From IMG/VR virus record IMGVR_UViG_3300045998_000033, positions 1 to 46,520 of that record: a stretch of DNA of 46,520 nucleotides. One strand, 5' to 3'. This document shows, in pieces, positions 15,590-24,920 of this stretch. How positions within the stretch are numbered: the first letter of the stretch is position 1; each line of letters starts with the position of its first letter. Both the position numbers and the translations under genes were made by a program. Source of the DNA: a virus. The notes under the pieces were generated by a model. That model saw only the letters and a list, made by a program, of their open reading frames with translations. It did no database searches and was not told the origin of the DNA.

Positions 15590-18500
15590 ATGAAAGGTGT
15601 AAAGTTTTTAAAGGGTACGCCAATTAACCCTACAGCTGCGGAGGTACCTAAACCTACTGGGGAGTTACAGGTACCCGGTCAGTCTATGACCACAGCAGAT
15701 TTAGCAGCACAGTCTATGCAAAATGCTCAAGCTGTTGCAGCTCGTAATGCTCAGGTGGCTTCTAGTGCGTCGTCTACCTTAGCCTCTGCAGTCCAAGCTT
15801 CTGGGGTAACCTACCCTAGAGAAGGGTTTGACTTAGCAGGTCTGGGTAAGATGATTACCGAGACCTACTCTAGTATTACCCAGGCTCGGGCAGAACGAGA
15901 AAGTCAACAGGCTTTGTTTGACCTAACTCGTGATGCTGAGCAGTTACGATTGAACGCATTAAACATTGTGTCCTCTGATGGGGGTTTAGCATCTTACGAA
16001 ACTGCGACTGCTAACTTACTTAAACGATATCGAGAGCGAGTTCCGTATGATGCGTTCGAGCAAATCTTCTCAAATGTAACCAATGCAGGTCGTGATGCCT
16101 ACTCTACTGTAAATGGTAGATTGTACCAACAATCACAGGAGTTAGAGGATGCTGCTACTGCAATGAAGGAACGTGAGATTTTACTATCTCTACGACCCTC
16201 CATTTCTCAGATGTCCTCAGTTGACCCTACTCGACGTGCTGATGGTTGGACTGGTATTCAGACCTATTTGGAAGAGTTAGCAACATCAGGGGAAGTCGAT
16301 ATGGCTTCCTATTTTCGTATTGGTACAAGTGTGTTAGATGCAGCTCTGGAAGCTGATATCCAACCTGGTTTAATCGAAGCTGCACGTAATCGACTTAACG
16401 AAACTGTAGAGTCTATCACACTTCAACAACAGGCTTATGTGCAATGGGCACAAAATCCCTCCCCCCAAGGTTACATGGAGTATGATAAAGCTATATTTGA
16501 GATTCTGGCACAGTACCCGGATGCACCTATCTTGGCTTCTGACCCTACTGTATTCCTGCAACAGTACCAAGCTTTACAAGATTTACAGCAACGTCAGAAT
16601 CTATTGATAGCTGAATCTCCTGCAGCCAGGGCTGCTTTAGAAGGTGCACAAGACCTCCCTACTGGTGTAATTGACCAGTTGGCATTATTCTTGATGCATC
16701 CTAGTCAAGGTAGAATCTACCGCACTCAGATTGAACAATTAGAAGCCCAAGCCGAGAGAGCAGGTTTAATTAGTGATTGGCCCTCAGTCTTAGCTCAGTC
16801 AGAGTTCTATGAGCAAACCCTAAGTCGTCTTACTGAGTTAAACCGAGAAGTTGGTCAAGCCAAGGCAGACTTGCAGAAGTTAAGGTCTGACTCTTATACT
16901 GATACACAAAACCAAATTATACGTTGGCGTAGTGCAGCACAGGGAGAAATTCCTGATAGCGTCGGTATGGCGGCGGTTCTTCAGAGTCCGGCACAGTTTA
17001 ATATAGACTCAGAAATTATAGAGCTGTTAAGGAAATCTCAGTTAACTCCTGAAGAATTAGAGACGCTAACTCGTATTGCAAATACGTTAGCACAAGCTGA
17101 AATGAACGCTGCTACAGCACAGTATAACACACTTTTTCAAGAAAGGGAGCAGTTAATTTCACCTTTACGACAGTTGTCAGCAGGTGAACAAAGGTTGATT
17201 ATTGAGGTTAATGGTAACCCTGTAGTCAATAACGAGTTCTTTAATCAGCTTGTACCCCTAGCCTCTGAGACTTTACAGAGTGTACAAAATCGAATTCAAC
17301 AGGTTAATGCAGAGATTACTGCTGCTCAGCAAGGACCACCTCTAGGTACTCAAGCAGGAGGCAGAAGAAGCCCTTTTAGTAACCCTTCTCTGCACAGGCA
17401 GACCATTGAAGGGGTTGAAGCTATTCTGCCATTCCATCCTACTGATGACGTAATCTTACTGACTGGTGAGTTCGGTGAGCCTAGGCGTACACACAACCAT
17501 GGTGGAGTTGACCTTGGTGTCCCAATTGGTACGCCTATTCTAAACTATATCGCAGGTACAGTAGAGGCTGTAGGCTATTACGGTAATTACGGTAACTTGG
17601 TTGATGTACGTGCATCCGATGGTTCAATACACAGATTTGCTCACTTAGATGATACCAACGTAATTGTAGGGCATCAAGTTATGCCTGGAGATGTACTAGG
17701 TTACTCAGGTAACACAGGTAACTCTAGAGGTGCCCACCTACACTGGGAGGTTATACTAGATGCAGATTCAGAAGGCAATGGTACTAAGGTAGACCCCCTT
17801 CAGTGGTCTTCCCAGCATATAGTTTCCCAACCTTATGCAGTTAGAGGTCAGTCTAATCCCACCCCACAACAGTTACAGGGGGTTCCGTTAGATAACGGAG
17901 GTTACTTACAAAACGGACTTATATATGATGCAGACGGTACAGCCAACCCTGCTGCCTACACTGCTAATGCCCCTATGTATCCTGCTGTTGCCCCGACTGT
18001 TAAAAGCCAAACCCCTAGTGACCCTAGCTTCAATTATGGGTATCAAGTTGTAGCTGATGATACCAGGTTTAGAACTGAACTTCATCGAATGGCTGCTAGG
18101 TTAGATATCCCAGCTCAGTGGATTTTGGATGTTATGGCCTTAGAGACTGGTGGTACATTTGACCCTAACTCTCGAAACTATGACGAAAGGTCCAGAGCGT
18201 TTGGTTTAATTCAGTTTTTACCTAGTACTATTAGGGGGTTACAACAGAACCACCCAGACCTAGATGAAGCTGACTTATACTCAGGTGATAGAACCAGACA
18301 GCTTAAGTGGGTTGAGGCCTATCTATCCGAGATGAGTGACAAGATTGATACAGTCTATGACTTGGCTGTATGCATCTTTTTAGGTGAACCTCGATTAGAC
18401 CAATACCAAGCTAATCCTGATTCTATAAGACGAGCAGGCGACTTCAACATAGGAATAAGTGCTTATGTTGATAAACTAGGAAAATATGCAGGTAGACGAT

Positions 18501-18610
18501 ATCGACCTATCTTTCCTACTGGTAGTGAGATTCACACTAGACCAGTAAGAGGTTGTACTACTTGTATGATGATGTCAACTAATTTCCAACCACACGAATC
18601 TTATGAGTAA
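15590..18610 (+). CDS. Internal virion protein with M23 peptidase and lytic transglycosylase domains
   Basis: This 1,006-aa protein probably opens the cell wall during DNA entry. Residues 1-600 are mainly helical, Gln-rich structural sequence. A peptidase M23 (LytM) domain spans about 622-730, with zinc ligands H637 and D641 in HGGVD and H718 in HLH (H716 catalytic). A Pro/Ala-rich linker follows. A lytic transglycosylase (SLT) domain spans about 830-930, with catalytic E852 in ALETGG and the AFGLIQFLPST motif. T7 gp16 carries one transglycosylase; here peptide and glycan bonds could both be cut. The gene starts 2 bases after the preceding stop and overlaps the next by 8 bases. Confidence 0.88.
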   Translation: MKGVKFLKGTPINPTAAEVPKPTGELQVPGQSMTTADLAAQSMQNAQAVAARNAQVASSASSTLASAVQASGVTYPREGFDLAGLGKMITETYSSITQARAERESQQALFDLTRDAEQLRLNALNIVSSDGGLASYETATANLLKRYRERVPYDAFEQIFSNVTNAGRDAYSTVNGRLYQQSQELEDAATAMKEREILLSLRPSISQMSSVDPTRRADGWTGIQTYLEELATSGEVDMASYFRIGTSVLDAALEADIQPGLIEAARNRLNETVESITLQQQAYVQWAQNPSPQGYMEYDKAIFEILAQYPDAPILASDPTVFLQQYQALQDLQQRQNLLIAESPAARAALEGAQDLPTGVIDQLALFLMHPSQGRIYRTQIEQLEAQAERAGLISDWPSVLAQSEFYEQTLSRLTELNREVGQAKADLQKLRSDSYTDTQNQIIRWRSAAQGEIPDSVGMAAVLQSPAQFNIDSEIIELLRKSQLTPEELETLTRIANTLAQAEMNAATAQYNTLFQEREQLISPLRQLSAGEQRLIIEVNGNPVVNNEFFNQLVPLASETLQSVQNRIQQVNAEITAAQQGPPLGTQAGGRRSPFSNPSLHRQTIEGVEAILPFHPTDDVILLTGEFGEPRRTHNHGGVDLGVPIGTPILNYIAGTVEAVGYYGNYGNLVDVRASDGSIHRFAHLDDTNVIVGHQVMPGDVLGYSGNTGNSRGAHLHWEVILDADSEGNGTKVDPLQWSSQHIVSQPYAVRGQSNPTPQQLQGVPLDNGGYLQNGLIYDADGTANPAAYTANAPMYPAVAPTVKSQTPSDPSFNYGYQVVADDTRFRTELHRMAARLDIPAQWILDVMALETGGTFDPNSRNYDERSRAFGLIQFLPSTIRGLQQNHPDLDEADLYSGDRTRQLKWVEAYLSEMSDKIDTVYDLAVCIFLGEPRLDQYQANPDSIRRAGDFNIGISAYVDKLGKYAGRRYRPIFPTGSEIHTRPVRGCTTCMMMSTNFQPHESYE

Positions 18611-21600
18611 CGCACTAGACCGAGTCAAACAAGAAGCTATTGAATCTACTACGCCTAGCGTAGGTGAGTATATAGGTACTACGCCTCGGTCTAGTGAACC
18701 TGCTCAACCTACACCTCCTAAGCTACCTGACCTACCTGACCCAGGTACTGTTGAAGGTCCAGACATGCCACCTACGCCAGATGTAGAAGTGGCAGATGTA
18801 GTGGGTCAACCTTCTCCTGTAATTAACCCTTCAGTAATTAACCCTCCTTCTGTTGAAGAAAGTACAGCGAATTATAATCGAGTTGTAAATTTACCACCTA
18901 CACCAGGTACTCCAGAGAGTGGGTTAACTTTTTTACCTCCTGAGGAAGAACCTAGTTGGGTTGATTTGGCTAGGGGTTTACAACAATCTCAGTACACTCT
19001 ACAGATTCCTGATTTTACTTCTAACTGGTTCGATTCTATAACTACAGGTGACGTTAGTCTAACCCAACCAGCATTTGATAGTACTGCTAGAGATGTTAAT
19101 AGAAATGTAAGTTTATGGCAGCGATTTTTATTTGGTCCTGATGGTACACTGGCTTCAGACGGTCAAGTAGACCAGGCTCAACTAGGTCCACTTACTGTAC
19201 CAGATGAAGGTCTACTAGGTACACCTTTGTATGCATTGCGTTTAGGTTTTAATCTAGCCATGGCGATGTATGCTGATGTAAGAAGAAACCGACAATCTGT
19301 CATTAACTATGATAGGTTGTTTGGTGGACCTAATGCTGAAGCGAGTCTGTTCAATTCTCCTGAACGTCGTGAGGAAGTCTATAACCAATTATCACCTAGT
19401 CCTGACCGTAATATCACTAACTTAGAAGCTGCTATTACTGGGGAGGTTCAAGACTATAACTTCCTGTCTATACGAGACTTGAATGGTACCAATAACACCT
19501 TTGGAGTCTTTACCGAGGACGAAGTTAGAGGTTGGAATACCACTGGAGCTGATGAACTTCGTGAGCGTTTTCGTGAGAACTTTGAAGAACGTCAACAGTT
19601 TCGTCGTTTAATTGGTTTTCCTCGAACTTTTTTACTTGGTCCGCTTGCTAACCCTCAAATTTTCAACCTTGAAGTAGGTCAATCTGAAGCCGACCAAAAT
19701 GAAACTAGAGCGTGGCAGAATCTTTATGGTCGAATACTAGAAATACCTTATGCTGTTGTAGACAACTTTAGAATGGGGTTATCTATCGCCACAGGTAACG
19801 ACATCTCAGTCGTAGGTAAAGCGCTCGTTGCTGCAGCTGCTGATGCCATTAACCCGTTAGACCCTTTTAACGCCGCAGACATGTATAGGATGTGGCGTAT
19901 TTCTCGGTTGAGTCAGTCCGCTCGACGTGGTACTCAACGTGCTGCTATTGAATCTGACTTTGTTGGTGCCCTTACTTTTGGTAATAGACCCACCACTCAA
20001 CAAGCTCGTTTAGATTTCATCCGTGCTGTTGAGAATATGAAGTTTGATGAGTTAACCGATGATGAGTTTCTCCGAATTGTAGACAGGCTAAGTGAAGAGC
20101 GTGGTGATTTAGGTCGGATAGCAAGAAATAATCCTGAGTTACGGGAGCGTCTTGCTCGAGTACGGGCTACAGGAGAAGTAAGTAGTACAACTAGAATCAC
20201 TGATAATGCTTCTGACTTAGTAGATTCAGAGAAGTCACAACAACTAACCAGTTTGCGAGAGGAGCTTGCTGAAGTACAAGCTAGGCTCGATAGAGCCTGG
20301 GATGCTCGTGACGAGTCAGCTATATATCCTCTGTACATTAGAAAGTTGGAACTAGAGTCGCAAATAGATAATTTGACCGCATCTACTCAAACTCCTGTTG
20401 TTGTTTCTGACTTAACAGATTTAGAGCGGTCACGACAGCTAGATAGTTTGCGAGAAGAGCTTGCTACCTTACAAGCTAGTCTCTACCAAGCCGTTGATGA
20501 TGGCGATTCTATAGCTGTAAATAATCTAAACCTTAGGATTGAGGAGCTAAGGTCGCAAATAGATAATTTGACCGCAGCTACTCAAACGGGTGCTGTTGTA
20601 GATGAGCTATCTCGCCTAGCTGACGACATGTTAGGCTCAGGGTACAGTAGCTTATCTCGTCGAGTCGATGTAGATGCGATTCCACAGGGTACACCTAATC
20701 GTTTTTTAAGTTTAGCCGTTCGAGAAGGCAGAGACGATTTAGCATCACGTATTCGTGATACTCTAAGACGATTTGATGACCTAAATGTATCCAATCAAAT
20801 CGCGTTACTTACAGCGGATGCAATAGACCTGAATCGTAAATGGTTACGTGACCTAGCCGACGATATCCTAGACCAGTTAGACAACGTCTCAAGTAGACTT
20901 GCTAAACTACACTCAGCCAGAGCTGGTGCAGACATTCTACGTAGCTTTCTGGATAACCCCTCTCTTCTACGAAATCGGGATGACATAATTGATGATTTAC
21001 TAGAAAGACTAGGTAGAGCTTTACCCGAACCTCAACCTACCAGTCTGGCAGATGAAGGGGTTACTACAATTGAAACAACTGCTGTAACTGTACCTGATAC
21101 TCCTACCAAACCTAAGACTAAACCTAGGAAGGTTAGAGATTTAGGTGAGTCTATAGACGAGAAGATTAGTAAGGTTGAAGCTAGACTCGATGAGTTAAAC
21201 GAGTCATCTTGGAAAGGAACCATCTCTGATGCTGAACGCGATGAGTTAAGGCGGTTAGATGACACCCTACGAGACTTACAGTATCGTAAGGACTATGACC
21301 TAGCAAAAGCAGGGGAGTCACTACCAGATGGTTTGAGCACTACTGCTAAGTTAGTAGAGAATGGTGAACTTGTAGATGTTGACCCAGTCACAATTAAGTT
21401 GACTGACCAAACTGATAAGTTAGACGAAACTGCGGTCTCGCTACAAAGAGTGGCTGATGATGCTAAGCAGAATAAACCTACTAAACGGGAAGCCGATATT
21501 AATCGGGACGCTGCTACGGTTAGAGCCGAGGTTTCTACTAATCCTGCAGTAACCAAGTCTAACACTCAGCAGAAATATAAGGAGATTGCAGACCAACTAA

Positions 21601-24600
21601 GTTCCACACAAAACTTAACTGTTAGACAGCTCAAGGACATCGCCAAGGAGTACAAAGTACCTGGTTATAGTAAGTATAGAAAGAAAGCTGACCTACGTCA
21701 GTTTCTTACTGATTACTTTACTGAGAAGTCTAAACGTACTGGGTTAAGTGCTACTACACCTACTGAGCCTATTAGGGTTCACCGTGGTAATACTTCCACT
21801 GAGCCTGACTTCGTACCTAAAGTTAAGAAGCCTAAGAAGTCTACTACAACACCTAAACCTGCTGAACCAAAACCGGTTTGGATGGAGAAACCCTCCTCTC
21901 CGAAGGTTCAAGTGTTTGAGTATCTCAAACAAGAACACGACCCAGCTGTACTTGCTGAAGTTGCTGGTATGATTAAGTCAGAATCATTTAATGGTTCTGC
22001 TGATATGCTAGAGGCTTTGACTTATGTACCTCCTGAGGTTTTAGAATCTCTTAGGAGGCTCAATAAGTTAGGTGTAACCCTCTGGAACGGTCAGGAAGCT
22101 ATCGACCTTGAAGTATACTCTAACTGGAAGTCTGAACCATACAAAAATGGTGGTATCTTCGCCGGTTTTGAAAAGGTTATGATAGTGGCTCCTGTTCCTG
22201 GTACCATAACACATGAGTCTATCCATGCTCAATTTTACTACCCTAGAGTCAAGTTAGCAGTTGAGCAAGGACTACACCCTAGAAGTTACTACGAGATTAA
22301 CCCAGATCTATTTGAGTTTGCAAGTAAAGCCAACACTACCTTTGGAGGGTTTCTACCTTGGATTAGAGAGACTGATTACTACAAACAGACCTGGTCTCAA
22401 GCTCTACAACTCGCTGTGAATTGGAAGACTACCATAGACAATGGTCGTCTTCCTATAACGCATTCAATTATAGACTTCATACATGACAAGACTGTTGAGT
22501 TAGCTATACAGTCTGTAGATTCTGGTATAGATTCTACATTCACTGCAAGGTCTTCAGTTAGTATAGCTATGGCCGATGCTATTGCTTATGCCTTCACTGG
22601 TCGAATCTTAGATACTGATAAACCACTCCAACATGCGTTTAGTATTAAGATGATACCAGATGTGAAACCTCTTCTTAGCAAAGACCCGTTCTTCGGTTAC
22701 TACTTTGAAGAAGAGATGATAACCTATGGTACTCAAGGTTATCCTACTGTAGCTGAGGCTGTGTTGACTGGTAAACCTTTTGACCCAGCTGGTGTTGAAG
22801 AACAACTCCGCAAGGTTCGTATCAGAGAGGGGTTAGAACCAATGACCCCATCCCCTGTTACACCTAAACCTACTACAGCTGCACCTACTCCAGCTGTACC
22901 GGAACCTACCCCAACTCCTAAACCTAGTCCAGAACCTAGCCCGACTCCAACTCCTAGTCCAACCACACCAGAGCCTACTACTACAGCTGCTCCTACTCCT
23001 CAATTAAGTAGTATGGAGGAGGAGCTTGCTAAGCTGGAGGCCAGGTACGATAGAGCTTTGGCTGCTAACAGGTTCGACGCTGCAGATGCTATTGACCGTA
23101 AGATTGAGAATTTAAAGTCTCGGATGCGTCGGCAATCTCAATTAGGAGACGAGTGGGCTGAGGATGTCACTCAGCAGCTTGGTCCTCAGAGTGTTGAATT
23201 ACTTGGTAGTAGTGATTCTGTATCTAACCTAGCTGCGTCTACTAATTACCAGTATACCCAAGCTGACCTGGAGAGGGTTAACATCTACAATACTAGCTTC
23301 TTAGGATTTAAGCCTGGTGCAAAGATTAACTTCGACCGGTTTAAGCGAGCTTTCCAGTATGTGCCTCGTAGCCTATTCGATGCTATTAACTGGAGTAAGG
23401 TCACACTCTATCACGGTTTGGATTTAGGCGCAATCAAAACTCGTACCAGATACAGTGATGGTTGGGCAGGTCTAACTGTCGGTCGTGCAAACGGCGAAGC
23501 TCATGTTTTCATTAAGCCAGAGGCGTTTGACTCAGCTGTGTTAACACACGAGTTACTTCATGCCCACTTTCGACAAATACGAGATACTGCACCTGATATC
23601 CAACTCAAGTTAGTTACCAGAGAGCTTGACAATCCCGAATTAGTGAGCTATCCTGGTTACAGCACTGAAGCGATAGACACACAAGCCAAAATATTTACTG
23701 ACCAATTACGTAAGGTTATCGATGAGATTGACAACACAGGTACACCAATCGACCGAGGGTTTACCCTCAATGGTTTAATCGAGTTAGGTAATGTTATCTT
23801 CGACGACTTAGACTATCGAATGTTTACTGCATTCATTAAAAATATGCCTAAGTCTTACGCTGAAGATTACCAAACTTGGTTAGCTGAGGTGATGATGTTC
23901 CAGTCGTATCAGAAGGCTTTAACTGATTTAGGGTTAGTCTCTGGTACTGAAGACTTCCTACAGTTTTTTGTTGACCTATCTGAAGTCTCTTTTCTATCTG
24001 AGTTGCAAAGTGTGATGGGTATAGCTGCTTTAGAAGAGTTGCTAGCTTATCGCCTTACTTGGGACCCAGGGCATTTCGATATCATGATAGGTAATGAGCG
24101 TTCACTAACACCGGATGAATTTTATGTCACAGCTACCACAAGACGTTCTAGAGACTCTACGCCAATTCGACGCGGATATTCAGAAACTGGTGAGCCAGGG
24201 TCTGGATTACTACCAGGCGGAGAGCCAGGCGGCTATGCAGAACGGTATCCGATTGATTCCGAATCTCAACTCTTATCGAGGTTCGGGGCGGAAAATGAGT
24301 TCGGACCAGGACTCTACACCACCTCAGATTTCCAACGAGCCGAGTGGTATGGACAAGCCCCAACCCGACTCAACCGCACTGGAGGAACCCCCCAAGGAGA
24401 CCCCTGGGTTGACACCTACACCATTGACCCAAGAGCCAACATCGCCCACCACTCCGATGTCTTCCCCGACTATGACAAGTTCCACCGAGCAGGTCGATTC
24501 GATGAACTTGCCGCAGTAAACCGCAAGGCTCTATCGGAGGGGGTTGACGTAATCGATACGGGTGCAGAAGATTACGTCATCCTCAATCCCAATGTAGTTA

Positions 24601-24920
24601 TGGATGTAAGCCGAACTGCTGTGGACAGTTTAGAAACCCCCTTCAAAATGCGCATAGCTGAGTACAACGCTCGACTGTCTTCTGAGTTACCTACAACTGA
24701 AACCAGGTTAAGCCTAGCTCGCCAAGGTCTACGAGAGGTGGGTCAACACTATGAAGACATCCTAGTTCGTGCTCGGCAGACTTTCAGCGACGAAGCCCGT
24801 ACTCAGTTTAACCGACTTACAGACTTATCTACTCAGGTTAAAGACCGAGCCAAGCAAGGTCGTCGTTCAATGGTCGAAGCTGTAGAGAACCTAATTGAGG
24901 ATGTAACTAAATGCCTGTAA
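18603..24920 (+). CDS. Giant multidomain internal virion protein (polyvalent type)
   Basis: This 2,105-aa protein sits in the ejection-protein block. Residues 1-110 are Pro/Thr-rich and about 110-540 structural. A duplicated coiled-coil unit starts at residues 545 and 610. A SAP-like DNA-binding helix pair lies near 1005-1035. A first metallopeptidase-like domain has HESIH at 1204-1208. A Pro/Thr linker (1413-1466) and a third coil follow. A second, related metallopeptidase-like domain has HELLH at 1649-1653. An ADP-ribosyltransferase-like C-terminal domain has FGPGLYTT from F1900 and ends with an acidic turn and VILNPN near 1990. From about 24,120 to 24,290 the +1 frame looks more protein-like than the main frame, implying two compensating frame breaks. 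The last codons overlap the next gene. Domain calls come from motifs by eye. Confidence 0.8.
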   Translation: MSNALDRVKQEAIESTTPSVGEYIGTTPRSSEPAQPTPPKLPDLPDPGTVEGPDMPPTPDVEVADVVGQPSPVINPSVINPPSVEESTANYNRVVNLPPTPGTPESGLTFLPPEEEPSWVDLARGLQQSQYTLQIPDFTSNWFDSITTGDVSLTQPAFDSTARDVNRNVSLWQRFLFGPDGTLASDGQVDQAQLGPLTVPDEGLLGTPLYALRLGFNLAMAMYADVRRNRQSVINYDRLFGGPNAEASLFNSPERREEVYNQLSPSPDRNITNLEAAITGEVQDYNFLSIRDLNGTNNTFGVFTEDEVRGWNTTGADELRERFRENFEERQQFRRLIGFPRTFLLGPLANPQIFNLEVGQSEADQNETRAWQNLYGRILEIPYAVVDNFRMGLSIATGNDISVVGKALVAAAADAINPLDPFNAADMYRMWRISRLSQSARRGTQRAAIESDFVGALTFGNRPTTQQARLDFIRAVENMKFDELTDDEFLRIVDRLSEERGDLGRIARNNPELRERLARVRATGEVSSTTRITDNASDLVDSEKSQQLTSLREELAEVQARLDRAWDARDESAIYPLYIRKLELESQIDNLTASTQTPVVVSDLTDLERSRQLDSLREELATLQASLYQAVDDGDSIAVNNLNLRIEELRSQIDNLTAATQTGAVVDELSRLADDMLGSGYSSLSRRVDVDAIPQGTPNRFLSLAVREGRDDLASRIRDTLRRFDDLNVSNQIALLTADAIDLNRKWLRDLADDILDQLDNVSSRLAKLHSARAGADILRSFLDNPSLLRNRDDIIDDLLERLGRALPEPQPTSLADEGVTTIETTAVTVPDTPTKPKTKPRKVRDLGESIDEKISKVEARLDELNESSWKGTISDAERDELRRLDDTLRDLQYRKDYDLAKAGESLPDGLSTTAKLVENGELVDVDPVTIKLTDQTDKLDETAVSLQRVADDAKQNKPTKREADINRDAATVRAEVSTNPAVTKSNTQQKYKEIADQLSSTQNLTVRQLKDIAKEYKVPGYSKYRKKADLRQFLTDYFTEKSKRTGLSATTPTEPIRVHRGNTSTEPDFVPKVKKPKKSTTTPKPAEPKPVWMEKPSSPKVQVFEYLKQEHDPAVLAEVAGMIKSESFNGSADMLEALTYVPPEVLESLRRLNKLGVTLWNGQEAIDLEVYSNWKSEPYKNGGIFAGFEKVMIVAPVPGTITHESIHAQFYYPRVKLAVEQGLHPRSYYEINPDLFEFASKANTTFGGFLPWIRETDYYKQTWSQALQLAVNWKTTIDNGRLPITHSIIDFIHDKTVELAIQSVDSGIDSTFTARSSVSIAMADAIAYAFTGRILDTDKPLQHAFSIKMIPDVKPLLSKDPFFGYYFEEEMITYGTQGYPTVAEAVLTGKPFDPAGVEEQLRKVRIREGLEPMTPSPVTPKPTTAAPTPAVPEPTPTPKPSPEPSPTPTPSPTTPEPTTTAAPTPQLSSMEEELAKLEARYDRALAANRFDAADAIDRKIENLKSRMRRQSQLGDEWAEDVTQQLGPQSVELLGSSDSVSNLAASTNYQYTQADLERVNIYNTSFLGFKPGAKINFDRFKRAFQYVPRSLFDAINWSKVTLYHGLDLGAIKTRTRYSDGWAGLTVGRANGEAHVFIKPEAFDSAVLTHELLHAHFRQIRDTAPDIQLKLVTRELDNPELVSYPGYSTEAIDTQAKIFTDQLRKVIDEIDNTGTPIDRGFTLNGLIELGNVIFDDLDYRMFTAFIKNMPKSYAEDYQTWLAEVMMFQSYQKALTDLGLVSGTEDFLQFFVDLSEVSFLSELQSVMGIAALEELLAYRLTWDPGHFDIMIGNERSLTPDEFYVTATTRRSRDSTPIRRGYSETGEPGSGLLPGGEPGGYAERYPIDSESQLLSRFGAENEFGPGLYTTSDFQRAEWYGQAPTRLNRTGGTPQGDPWVDTYTIDPRANIAHHSDVFPDYDKFHRAGRFDELAAVNRKALSEGVDVIDTGAEDYVILNPNVVMDVSRTAVDSLETPFKMRIAEYNARLSSELPTTETRLSLARQGLREVGQHYEDILVRARQTFSDEARTQFNRLTDLSTQVKDRAKQGRRSMVEAVENLIEDVTKCL
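20235..20624 (+). repeat. Tandem 195-base duplication inside the giant protein
   Basis: Two coiled-coil units of 65 residues begin at 20235 and 20430. They share LREELA near the start and SQIDNLTA near the end. The 24-base stretch starting at 20358 and 20553 is identical, so the duplication looks recent. Confidence 0.8.

Noticed and set aside
24281-24296. A classical -1 slippery heptamer at the second frame break
   Set aside because: The bases around GGGGCGGAAAATG do not form an X-XXY-YYZ heptamer in the required frame, so programmed frameshifting is not supported by sequence alone.
24115-24519. A separate overlapping gene of 134 codons in the +1 frame of the giant protein
   Set aside because: Only its first 57 codons look protein-like; the rest is Pro/Thr/Ser-rich noise while the main frame is convincing there. 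Two frame breaks in one gene explain it better than a second gene.
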